A stretch of DNA of 5,740 nt from an uncultured Bacteroidales bacterium (GCA_900554345.1 USHH01000148.1:1-5740); one strand, 5' to 3'; positions 1 through 5,653 are shown, counted from the stretch's first letter. Numbers and translations are program-made. The notes: generated by a model not told the origin, from the letters alone.

Positions 1-1
1 C

Positions 2-55
2 GAGGACTCCATGCTCGGAGTCTGCCGCCGTCTTATCGCGCAGCGCAATGGATAG
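2..55 (+). CDS. Possible C-terminal tail of an upstream gene (partial)
   Basis: Reading from base 2, the frame is open to a TAG at 53-55 and encodes a tail ending ...MLGVCRRLIAQRNG. Of the three + frames here it has the most gene-like codons (GAG GAC TCC ATG CTC GGA GTC TGC CGC, mostly G or C in third position), matching the codon habit of the genes that follow. If real, its stop overlaps the ribF ATG by 8 bp (ATGGATAG), an arrangement that often goes with translational coupling. Only 17 codons are visible, all three frames are open over this short stretch, and I do not recognise the protein family. Confidence 0.45.
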   Translation, partial: EDSMLGVCRRLIAQRNG

Positions 56-935
56 CCGCGCCGCCACCGTGGGCACCTTCGACGGGGTGCATCGCGGTCA
101 TCTCGCCGTCATCGACTCCCTGCGCCATGAGGCCGCCGCACGCGGTCTCCGGCCTATGGCCGTCACCTTCGACCGTCATCCACTCTCGGTGGTGCGCCCC
201 GACCGTGTGCCGCCGCTGCTCACCACTCCCCAGCGCCGCGACTTCTTCCTGCGCCGCGCCGGAGTCGAGCCGGTGGAGGTGGAGTTCACCCCGGAGCTCA
301 GCCACCTCACCGCGGCCCGGTGGCTCGAGAGGCTGCGGCGCGAGTGGAACGTCTCGTTGATGGTGGTGGGCTACGACAACACCTTCGGATGCGATGGAGT
401 GGGCCTCAGCATCTCCGACATCATGGAGCTCGGCCGCGAGGCCGGCATCGAGGTGAAGGAGGCGCCTGTGGTGCCGGGTGTCAGCTCCTCGGCAATAAGG
501 AAGGCACTCATGACGGGACGCGTCGACACCGCCAACGACATGCTTGGCCGTGGCTACCGTCTCGAGGGCACAGTGGTGCCCGGCGAGGCGGTAGGACGCG
601 CCCTCGGCTGGCCCACCGCCAATCTACAGCCTGTGGAGGGGATGTGTGTGCCTGCCGGTGGCGTCTATGCCGCCCACGCGGTGACGTCCGACGGAGTGAT
701 GCGTCCGGCAATGGTCAATATAGGAGTGCGCCCCACGCTTCACGACGGACGACCCGCTACCGTCGAAGCCCATATCCTCGACTTCTCGGGCGACCTCTAT
801 TCCAAGCCCCTCTCGCTTGTCTTCCGCAAGCGGCTCCGCGACGAGCGGAATTTCCCGTCGATCGAGGCTCTTCGCGGCGCCATTGCCGCCGATTGCGACG
901 CCACAAGAGTTTTTTTCGCAAAAAAAGACTCTTGA
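48..935 (+). CDS. ribF: Bifunctional riboflavin kinase / FAD synthetase (RibF)
   Basis: The 295-aa cytosolic enzyme phosphorylates riboflavin to FMN and then adenylylates FMN to FAD. The N-terminal nucleotidyltransferase domain (about residues 7-160) shows GTFDGVHRGH at 9-18 (the HxGH-type nucleotide site), FDRHP at 41-45, a VGYDNTFG segment at 107-114 and SSSAIRKAL at 146-154. The C-terminal flavokinase domain (about 168-290) has GWPTANL at 187-193, and a VEAHILDF motif at 239-246 whose Glu240 matches the family's catalytic Glu. Length is close to the usual 300-315 aa. The ATG at 48 leaves only eight residues before GTFDGVH, whereas family members usually carry about 15-20. The frame stays open upstream to the window edge, but its residues do not look like a RibF leader and no other start codon is visible, so ATG 48 is preferred. 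There is no Shine-Dalgarno. The gene ends in an A/T-rich hairpin. Confidence 0.95.
   Translation: MDSRAATVGTFDGVHRGHLAVIDSLRHEAAARGLRPMAVTFDRHPLSVVRPDRVPPLLTTPQRRDFFLRRAGVEPVEVEFTPELSHLTAARWLERLRREWNVSLMVVGYDNTFGCDGVGLSISDIMELGREAGIEVKEAPVVPGVSSSAIRKALMTGRVDTANDMLGRGYRLEGTVVPGEAVGRALGWPTANLQPVEGMCVPAGGVYAAHAVTSDGVMRPAMVNIGVRPTLHDGRPATVEAHILDFSGDLYSKPLSLVFRKRLRDERNFPSIEALRGAIAADCDATRVFFAKKDS
905..933 (+). repeat. Imperfect A/T-rich inverted repeat at the 3' end of ribF
   Basis: AAGAGT (905-910) pairs with ACTCTT (928-933). The following T6 (911-916) pairs with an A run (920-926) around a CGC loop, with G927 bulged. The structure covers the last ribF codons and reaches the first base of its TGA. 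It lacks a T-tract on its 3' side, so it is not a textbook intrinsic terminator. It could still slow or process the ribF transcript, or the A/T tracts could act as an UP-like element for the promoter just downstream. Which of these applies is inference. Confidence 0.5.
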
Positions 936-949
936 TAGCGAAAATTCAT

Positions 950-957
950 TATCTTTG
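950..957 (+). promoter_or_regulatory. Bacteroidota-type -7 promoter box upstream of upp
   Basis: TATCTTTG is an exact match to TAnnTTTG, the -7 element recognised by the primary sigma factor of Bacteroidota. It sits in the only real gap between genes, 25 bp before the upp ATG, so transcription would start around 963-966 and give a short leader. A -33 TTTG at the usual spacing is not evident; the nearest TTG (932-934) is about 15 bp upstream, closer than normal. It would drive upp and probably the six genes after it. Confidence 0.65.
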
Positions 958-982
958 TGATTCGTTAATCACTCGATATACC

Positions 983-1651
983 ATGCCCGGAATTGAAGTT
1001 ATAAATTTCGCCGCCAGGCCGAGTCTCGTGAGCCGCTATATGCTCGAGCTCCGCGACACCGCCATTCAGGGCGACCCAATGCGCTTCCGCGCCAATCTCG
1101 ACCGCATCGGAGGCATCATGGCCTACGAGATCTCCAAGCGTCTCGACTATGCCGACGTAGAGGTCACCACCCCCCTCGGCACAGCCGTCTGCCAGGATTT
1201 CACCGACAAGGTGGTGGTCGCCACCATCCTCCGCGCCGGCCTGCCGTTCCACCACGGTTTCCTCCAGTATTTCGACCGCGCCGAGAACGCCTTCGTCAGC
1301 GCCTACAGGAAATACCGCGAGAAGGGCGACTCCTTCGAGGTGCTTGTGGAATACATGGCCTCTCCGCGTCTCGACGGCAAGACCCTGCTGCTCGTCGACC
1401 CGATGCTCGCCACCGGCTCGTCGATGGAGCTGGCCTACCGCGCCCTCCTCGGGAAGGGAACGCCGCGCCACGTGCACGTGGCTTCCGTCATCGCCTCCAG
1501 CCAGAGCATCGACTATATCCGCTCGGTGTTCCCGCAGGATTCCACCACCCTCTGGGTCGGAGCCATCGACGACGAGATCAACGCCCACAGCTATATCGTG
1601 CCGGGGCTCGGCGACGCCGGCGACCTCGCTTACGGAGAGAAAGACGACTGA
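983..1651 (+). CDS. upp: Uracil phosphoribosyltransferase (Upp)
   Basis: The 222-aa cytosolic pyrimidine-salvage enzyme converts uracil and PRPP to UMP and pyrophosphate. Visible family motifs are ATILRAGLPFHHG at 80-92, the PRPP-binding loop LLLVDPMLATGSSM at 135-148, and the C-terminal uracil-binding PGLGDAGD at 207-214. Length is slightly above the usual 208-217 aa. The ATG at 983 is chosen because the frame upstream runs through the ribF region in a non-coding register, and MPGIEVINFAARPSLVSRYM is a sensible N-terminus for the family. No Shine-Dalgarno is seen, as is common in this phylum. It is the first gene after the promoter candidate, and its TGA shares one base with the recF ATG (TGATG), suggesting coupling to recF. 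A 16-bp palindrome lies in the coding sequence at 1467-1482. Confidence 0.95.
   Translation: MPGIEVINFAARPSLVSRYMLELRDTAIQGDPMRFRANLDRIGGIMAYEISKRLDYADVEVTTPLGTAVCQDFTDKVVVATILRAGLPFHHGFLQYFDRAENAFVSAYRKYREKGDSFEVLVEYMASPRLDGKTLLLVDPMLATGSSMELAYRALLGKGTPRHVHVASVIASSQSIDYIRSVFPQDSTTLWVGAIDDEINAHSYIVPGLGDAGDLAYGEKDD
1467..1482. repeat. Perfect 16-bp palindrome inside upp
   Basis: GCCACGTGCACGTGGC reads the same on both strands, with no spacer. It lies within the upp codons for RHVHVA. It could be an operator-like site for a dimeric DNA-binding protein, or simply a product of GC-rich codon choice; nothing else in the window repeats it. Confidence 0.4.
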
Positions 1652-2760
1652 TGCGCCTCGACAGTATCGACATACTGAATTTCAAGAATATCGCGGAGGC
1701 CCGGCTGGAGTTCTCTCCGGGCGTCAACTGTCTGCTCGGCGACAACGGCATGGGAAAGAGCAATCTGCTCGAGGCCATACATTTCCTCAGCCTCACCCGC
1801 CCCATGAACGCCATGCCCGAGTCGGCCCTCATCCGCCACGGCAGCGACATGCTCATGGTCGGAGGCCACTTCTCCACCGATTCCGGAGCCACGGAGCATA
1901 TCACCTGCGGAATAGCGAAGGGAAAAGGGAAGACCCTGCGACGCAACGGCAAGGAGTATTCCCGCATCTCTGAGCACATCGGGCGCTTTCCCGTGGTCAC
2001 CGTCACTCCGCGCGACAGCGACCTCGTCAACGGCCCCGCCGAGACGCGCCGCCGCATGGCCGACATGGCAATCTCACAGGCCAACGCCGGATATCTCACC
2101 GAACTCATGCGCTACAACCGTGCCCTCGAGAGCCGCAACCGCATGCTCCGCGCAGGAGTGCGCGACAAGCTGCTTTACGAGGCGGTGGAGGCCGGGCTCG
2201 AGAGCAGTGCCGCCGTGATCCACGACCGCCGCCGCGAATGGGTGGAGACCATCACGCCCATGCTCGAGAGCTACTACTCGCGCATCGCCGGAACCGGCGA
2301 GACGGCCTCCATGAGATACCGCAGCCAGCTATCCGGGGCTTCCATGAGGGAGCTGCTCGACAGCCGCCGCCAGAAGGACGCCGCACTCGGATATACCTCG
2401 GCCGGCCCACACCGCGACGACATCGAGACCACGCTCTTCGACTACAGCCTACGCCAGCTCGGCAGCCAGGGCCAGGTGAAGACCTTCGCCATCGCCCTGC
2501 GGCTCGCCGTCTTCGACTATCTCGAGAAAAACGCCAACACCACCCCGCTGCTGTTGCTCGACGACATCTTCGACAAGCTCGACGCCGACCGCGTGGCCCG
2601 CATCATGCACGAGGTGAGCACCGCCGACTCCTTCGGCCAGATATTCATCACCGACACCAACCGCAAGCATCTCGACGACATCCTCGCATCCATCGGCGGC
2701 CAGCGACTGCTGCTGCACGTGGAGCGCGGGAGTTTCACCGTGATGGAGCCCTCATCCTGA
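1651..2760 (+). CDS. recF: DNA replication and repair protein RecF
   Basis: The 369-aa SMC/ABC-type ATPase works with RecO and RecR to load RecA at single-stranded gaps and stalled forks. The Walker A motif is GDNGMGKS at 30-37, followed by NLLEAI. The RecF-typical DSDLVNGPAETRRRMAD segment lies at 122-138, AGPHRDD at 251-257, the ABC signature LGSQGQ at 270-275, and Walker B PLLLLDDIFDKLD at 299-311, followed by FITDTNR at 332-338. All ATPase elements are present and the length is normal, so the protein should be functional. The ATG overlaps the upp stop by one base; a weak GGAGA lies at 1634-1638, rather far from the start. The next gene begins five bases after its stop and is a DUF721 protein, a pairing I recall from other Bacteroidota genomes. 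Confidence 0.97.
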   Translation: MRLDSIDILNFKNIAEARLEFSPGVNCLLGDNGMGKSNLLEAIHFLSLTRPMNAMPESALIRHGSDMLMVGGHFSTDSGATEHITCGIAKGKGKTLRRNGKEYSRISEHIGRFPVVTVTPRDSDLVNGPAETRRRMADMAISQANAGYLTELMRYNRALESRNRMLRAGVRDKLLYEAVEAGLESSAAVIHDRRREWVETITPMLESYYSRIAGTGETASMRYRSQLSGASMRELLDSRRQKDAALGYTSAGPHRDDIETTLFDYSLRQLGSQGQVKTFAIALRLAVFDYLEKNANTTPLLLLDDIFDKLDADRVARIMHEVSTADSFGQIFITDTNRKHLDDILASIGGQRLLLHVERGSFTVMEPSS

Positions 2761-2765
2761 CAGCC

Positions 2766-3059
2766 ATGGAAAGAAAGCAAAGCGTCTCTGTGGGTGATGT
2801 GCTCCGGCTGGCGGTCGAGCAGTGCGACATGTCGGCGAGGCTCGACGAATGCCGTGCCGTGGAGCTCTGGAGCTCTGTGGCCGGCGATTATATCGCCTCC
2901 CGATGCCGCCGCCCCGTCATGTCGAAAGGAGTGATGACCGTGGGCGTGGCCAACGCCGCCCTCCGCCACGAGCTCTCGATGTCGCGCTCCTCGATAGCGA
3001 GAGCCATCAATTCCCTCATCGGAAGGAAGGTGGTGGCCGACATCCGGTTTACCGGATAG
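2766..3059 (+). CDS. DUF721 / DciA-like protein
   Basis: This is a small 97-aa protein of the DUF721 family, to which DciA belongs. DciA helps load or operate the replicative helicase DnaB in bacteria that lack DnaC or DnaI. The family pattern is visible: a Trp-containing helix ELWSSVAGDYIASRCRRP (33-50), a short KGVMTVGVANAALRHEL strand-helix (54-70), and a C-terminal INSLIGRKVVADIRF (81-95). It is shorter than proteobacterial DciA and corresponds to the core domain only, which is usual for Bacteroidota members. It starts five bases after recF and ends eight bases before the thioesterase, so it is probably translated from the same message. A direct role in helicase loading is inferred from family and neighbour; it has not been shown for this short form. 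Confidence 0.85.
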   Translation: MERKQSVSVGDVLRLAVEQCDMSARLDECRAVELWSSVAGDYIASRCRRPVMSKGVMTVGVANAALRHELSMSRSSIARAINSLIGRKVVADIRFTG

Positions 3060-3067
3060 ACTCTTAA

Positions 3068-3583
3068 ATGACCCTATATATACCGAATATACAGAATATG
3101 CTACAGACACCCGATTTGTCATCCTTCAGGAGCCGCCTCCCGGTGCAGCTCCGGTTTAACGACATCGACATCCTCGGTCATGTCAACAATACTGTCTATT
3201 TCTCCTTCTACGACACCGGCAAGGCCCATTATTTCAACGCCGTGCGCCACGGCCGCATGAACTGGCAGAAGGTGGAGACCGTCATCGCCAACGTCAACTG
3301 CACATATATGCAGCCCATCGTCTTCGGCGAGGAGATCGACGTCTACACCCGCTGCGTCTCCGCCAGCGAGAAGAGCTTCGTGCTGCTCCAGGCCCTTGTG
3401 GAGCGCAAGACCCTTACAGTGAAGTCGGTGTGCGAGACAGTGATGGTCTGCTACGACCCGGTGGCAAAGACCTCGATAGAGATGCCCGCCGACTGGAGGC
3501 GCGACTTCAATGAATACGAGGGACGCGACCTCCTGCGCCACAAAAACACTGACCGACACCTGAATGACCATGAAGACAGATAA
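3068..3583 (+). CDS. Hotdog-fold acyl-CoA thioesterase (4HBT family)
   Basis: The 171-aa protein has a single hotdog domain (about residues 24-140) of the 4-hydroxybenzoyl-CoA thioesterase type, expected to hydrolyse an acyl-CoA or acyl-ACP thioester in the cytosol. The diagnostic segment is RFNDIDILGHVNNTVYF at 29-45. Asp34 aligns with the catalytic Asp of the DxD motif in YbgC-like enzymes, and HVNN follows it. The substrate cannot be told from sequence; menaquinone-pathway or general fatty acyl housekeeping are both possible. An ATG at 3098 (Met11) is an alternative start, since residues 1-10 (MTLYIPNIQN) lie outside the domain and are encoded by an AT-rich stretch unlike the rest. The charged C-terminal tail (about 145-171) overlaps the next gene by 20 bp, which suggests coupled translation. 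Confidence 0.87.
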   Translation: MTLYIPNIQNMLQTPDLSSFRSRLPVQLRFNDIDILGHVNNTVYFSFYDTGKAHYFNAVRHGRMNWQKVETVIANVNCTYMQPIVFGEEIDVYTRCVSASEKSFVLLQALVERKTLTVKSVCETVMVCYDPVAKTSIEMPADWRRDFNEYEGRDLLRHKNTDRHLNDHEDR

Positions 3584-4214
3584 AGAAGCGACACGCCGCC
3601 TCATGACCTCCATCCTCGAGGCCGAGGCACGCGCCGTCAGAGAGATTCCCGTCACCGACGCCTATGCCGACGCCATCGACATCATCATCGAGCACGTCCA
3701 CCGCCGGGGGGGCAAGCTCGTCACCTCCGGCATGGGAAAGGCCGGGCAGATCGCCATGAACATCGCCACGACCTTCTGCTCCACAGGCACCCCAGCCGTC
3801 TTCCTCCATCCCGCCGAGGCCCAGCACGGCGATCTCGGCATCGTGCGCCCGGACGACGCCATGCTCCTGCTCTCCAACTCCGGAAAGACGCGCGAGATAC
3901 TCGAGCTCGTGGAGCTCACCGAGCGATTGAACCCCGGAGTCCCTAAGATTGTTATTACAGGTGACGGGTCGTCTCGCCTCGCCGCCGCGGCCGACGTGGC
4001 CCTGCTCACCGCGGGAGCCCCGGAGGTCTGTCCCCTCGGCCTGACACCCACTACTTCCACCACCATGATGACTGTGATGGGCGATGTGCTCGTGGTCGGC
4101 GTGATGTCGGCCATCGGCTTCACCGCCGCCGACTATGCCCTCCGCCACCACGGAGGTTATCTCGGCCATAAGTCGACCCAGGCCGCCCGTTCCGGCGCCA
4201 ATATTGATCACTGA
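3564..4214 (+). CDS. kdsD: D-arabinose 5-phosphate isomerase, SIS domain only (KdsD/KpsF type)
   Basis: This 216-aa sugar isomerase probably converts D-ribulose 5-phosphate to D-arabinose 5-phosphate, the first committed step to Kdo for lipopolysaccharide. The SIS domain carries SGMGKAGQ (55-62), HPAEAQHGDLG (82-92), SNSGKTREI (104-112), EVCPLGLTPTTSTT (154-167) and HHGGYLG (195-201). Compared from memory with E. coli KdsD, the catalytic residues Lys59, Glu111, Glu152 and His193 correspond to Lys59, Glu111, Glu154 and His195 here. The protein stops just after the SIS domain; the two CBS domains that bring E. coli KdsD to 328 aa are absent, and no CBS-like sequence follows. SIS-only isomerases of this kind are known in Bacteroides fragilis. 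Two starts are possible, 3564 or 3570 (Met3), both overlapping the thioesterase. Another SIS sugar-phosphate isomerase activity is the main alternative. Confidence 0.87.
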   Translation: MTMKTDKEATRRLMTSILEAEARAVREIPVTDAYADAIDIIIEHVHRRGGKLVTSGMGKAGQIAMNIATTFCSTGTPAVFLHPAEAQHGDLGIVRPDDAMLLLSNSGKTREILELVELTERLNPGVPKIVITGDGSSRLAAAADVALLTAGAPEVCPLGLTPTTSTTMMTVMGDVLVVGVMSAIGFTAADYALRHHGGYLGHKSTQAARSGANIDH

Positions 4215-4226
4215 TAACTCCTTATA

Positions 4227-5150
4227 ATGATGACACCCGTAGAAATTCCCCTTAACACCGACAGCTTCGACAGAAAGTCGGCCGACATGCGCATCATCAA
4301 CGACGCGCTCGCCGCCCGCAAGACCGCTCATGAGATGATGGATGCCGACAGAAACATCGACGCCCTCGAGCGAACTGTCGACGCCCTGCGCACTCTCCGC
4401 GAATTCTCCGATTTCGACAACATAGAGTTTCGCGCTCTACTCATGGGGCTCATCTTCGACCTCGCCGAGGTGCACTACGCCCTCAAGGACTACCGCCAGA
4501 GCGAGAAAGAGCTCGACTGGCTTTTCAAGGTGCTCGACAATCTCATAAAGATCGACTCCGAGCGCTTCGGAAAATACCATATCCTCGCCATGGAGCTCTC
4601 CACACGCATCCTGCGCTCACGCCGCAAGGCAATGGATCTCCTGGTGAAACACCAGATCACGGCCGGGGCTCTCTACGACAAGGTGAATTCCGGCGTAGCA
4701 GCCGCTACCGACAAGCTCGTCGACTCCCTGCGCAATGTCGGCCAGCTCCTCGCCTCGTCGGGCGACTACAAGGCCGCCCTCAAGTTTTACGCCGAGGCCA
4801 TCAAGTTCTCGAAGAAGCGCGCCGGCAAGGTGACCCGCAAGGAGATCAAGATGACTATCGAGATGGCCGAGATCATGATGCGCATGCGCCAGATGAGAGC
4901 CCGCGCCAAGCGACTGCTCAACGCCATCCTTCCTCATGCCATAGCCCTCGAGACCATCGAGCTTGAGGAGGAGATACTCGCCCTCTCCGAGATCATCGAC
5001 GCCGATATCGAGCATGAGCCCAAATGGAAATCGTTTATCCACAAGATATCGCTCGCCGGCAGGAAGCTCAAGCTGAAAGCCACAGGCAAGGAGGCCGAGG
5101 CTCCAGCCGGAGATGAGGCTGACGCTGAAAACCACGATAACAGGAAGTAA
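4227..5150 (+). CDS. TPR-like helical repeat protein of unknown function
   Basis: The 307-aa protein is almost entirely helical by eye, with no signal peptide or membrane segment, so it is probably cytosolic. Two stretches resemble tetratricopeptide repeats: about 72-105 (LIFDLAEVHYALKDYRQSEKE within it) and about 166-199 (LASSGDYKAALKFYAEAI within it), the second being close to consensus. A third helical pair may lie at 207-240. The region 200-285 is strongly basic (KKRAGKVTRKEIK, RMRQMRARAKR, AGRKLKLKATGK), and the last 20 or so residues are acidic and low in complexity. TPR proteins are protein-binding scaffolds; the partner is unknown. It sits 12 bases after kdsD and two bases before ribH, so it is made with them. 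Starts at 4227 and 4230 (tandem ATG) are equivalent. No enzymatic motif was found. Confidence 0.8.
   Translation: MMTPVEIPLNTDSFDRKSADMRIINDALAARKTAHEMMDADRNIDALERTVDALRTLREFSDFDNIEFRALLMGLIFDLAEVHYALKDYRQSEKELDWLFKVLDNLIKIDSERFGKYHILAMELSTRILRSRRKAMDLLVKHQITAGALYDKVNSGVAAATDKLVDSLRNVGQLLASSGDYKAALKFYAEAIKFSKKRAGKVTRKEIKMTIEMAEIMMRMRQMRARAKRLLNAILPHAIALETIELEEEILALSEIIDADIEHEPKWKSFIHKISLAGRKLKLKATGKEAEAPAGDEADAENHDNRK
5142..5147 (+). promoter_or_regulatory. Shine-Dalgarno-like site for ribH
   Basis: AGGAAG lies five bases before the ribH ATG, within the last codons of the TPR gene. It is the clearest Shine-Dalgarno-like match at a normal distance in this window, where most starts have none. 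It also supports ATG 5153 as the ribH start. Confidence 0.45.
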
Positions 5151-5152
5151 TA

Positions 5153-5653
5153 ATGTCGACGATACTGAATACCGACGGCCGCGAGCTCCCCATCCCCGTG
5201 GTGAAGGAGCCGGCCACCTTCTCCTGCGCCATCGTCACGGCGCAGTGGAATTCCGCTGTTACCCATGCCCTGCGCGACGGTGCGGTCGACGTGCTCGCCA
5301 AGGCCGGTGTGGCACGTGAGAATGTGGCGCTCTATGATGTGCCGGGCACTGTGGAGCTTGTCAACATCGCCGGGCGCCTCGTCGCCCAGCGTCTCGCCAG
5401 CGCGGTGATAGTGATAGGCTGTGTGATACGCGGCGACACTCCCCATTTCGACTACGTATGTCAGATAGTGGCCGACGGAGTGGTCGAGCTAAACGCCAGG
5501 GGCAGCGTGCCGGTGATCTTCGGCGTGCTCACGGTGGAGTCCATGCAGCAGGCTCTCGAGCGCGCCGGCGGCGCGCTCGGCAACAAGGGTGCCGAGGCGG
5601 CCGAAGCCGCCATCCACATGGTCGATTTCGCCCGCAAGGTCAAGGATATGTGA
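5153..5653 (+). CDS. ribH: 6,7-dimethyl-8-ribityllumazine synthase (RibH)
   Basis: The 166-aa enzyme is lumazine synthase, which joins 5-amino-6-ribitylamino-uracil with 3,4-dihydroxy-2-butanone 4-phosphate in the penultimate step of riboflavin synthesis. Motifs in order are IVTAQWN at 27-33, VPGTVEL at 63-69, GCVIRGDTPHFDYV at 89-102 with the catalytic His98, FGVLT followed by the QQALERAGG segment, and GNKGAEAAEAA near the C-terminus. All are at family-typical positions and the length is normal, so the protein is complete; such enzymes assemble into pentamers or 60-mer capsids. The gene lies two bases after the TPR gene. No FMN riboswitch precedes it, so control is probably through the operon promoter. 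A strong GC-rich hairpin falls in the codons for the LERAGGALG segment. Confidence 0.96.
   Translation: MSTILNTDGRELPIPVVKEPATFSCAIVTAQWNSAVTHALRDGAVDVLAKAGVARENVALYDVPGTVELVNIAGRLVAQRLASAVIVIGCVIRGDTPHFDYVCQIVADGVVELNARGSVPVIFGVLTVESMQQALERAGGALGNKGAEAAEAAIHMVDFARKVKDM
5557..5579 (+). repeat. Perfect 10-bp stem-loop within ribH
   Basis: CGAGCGCGCC (5557-5566) and GGCGCGCTCG (5570-5579) are exact reverse complements separated by GGC, giving a very stable predicted hairpin about 75 bases before the stop codon. No T-tract follows, so it is not an intrinsic terminator. It encodes the conserved ERAGG region, so it may be a by-product of codon choice in a GC-rich genome. Confidence 0.5.

Larger units (their letters stand above)
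950..5653 (+). other. Predicted transcription unit upp-recF-DUF721-thioesterase-kdsD-TPR-ribH
   Basis: Seven co-directional genes follow one promoter candidate, with junctions of -1, +5, +8, -20, +12 and +2 nt. No intergenic space is large enough for an obvious terminator or a second full promoter until after ribH. This supports co-transcription, but internal promoters inside coding sequence cannot be excluded, especially in the AT-rich stretch at the start of the thioesterase gene. Confidence 0.65.

Noticed and set aside
320..982. N-terminal extension of upp reaching back into ribF
   Set aside because: The frame is open, but the extra residues overlap ribF out of frame, are Arg-rich and unlike any Upp; ATG 983 gives the family length.
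965..1588. 207-aa open frame on the - strand across upp
   Set aside because: It is the antisense shadow of upp; the + strand carries all the Upp motifs and the promoter orientation agrees with that strand.
1344..1973. 209-aa + frame spanning the upp-recF junction
   Set aside because: It runs out of frame through two well-supported genes, and its Arg/Pro/Ser-rich composition is typical of an off-frame reading.
2861..2876. Tandem GGAGCTCT repeat in the DUF721 gene
   Set aside because: It encodes the conserved Trp region (VELWSSV) in frame, so two adjacent eight-base copies are probably coincidence and not an insertion.
3507..4331. 274-aa open frame on the - strand
   Set aside because: It is antisense to the clear KdsD gene, is rich in Gly, His and Val in the way antisense frames of GC-rich genes are, and shows no family motif.
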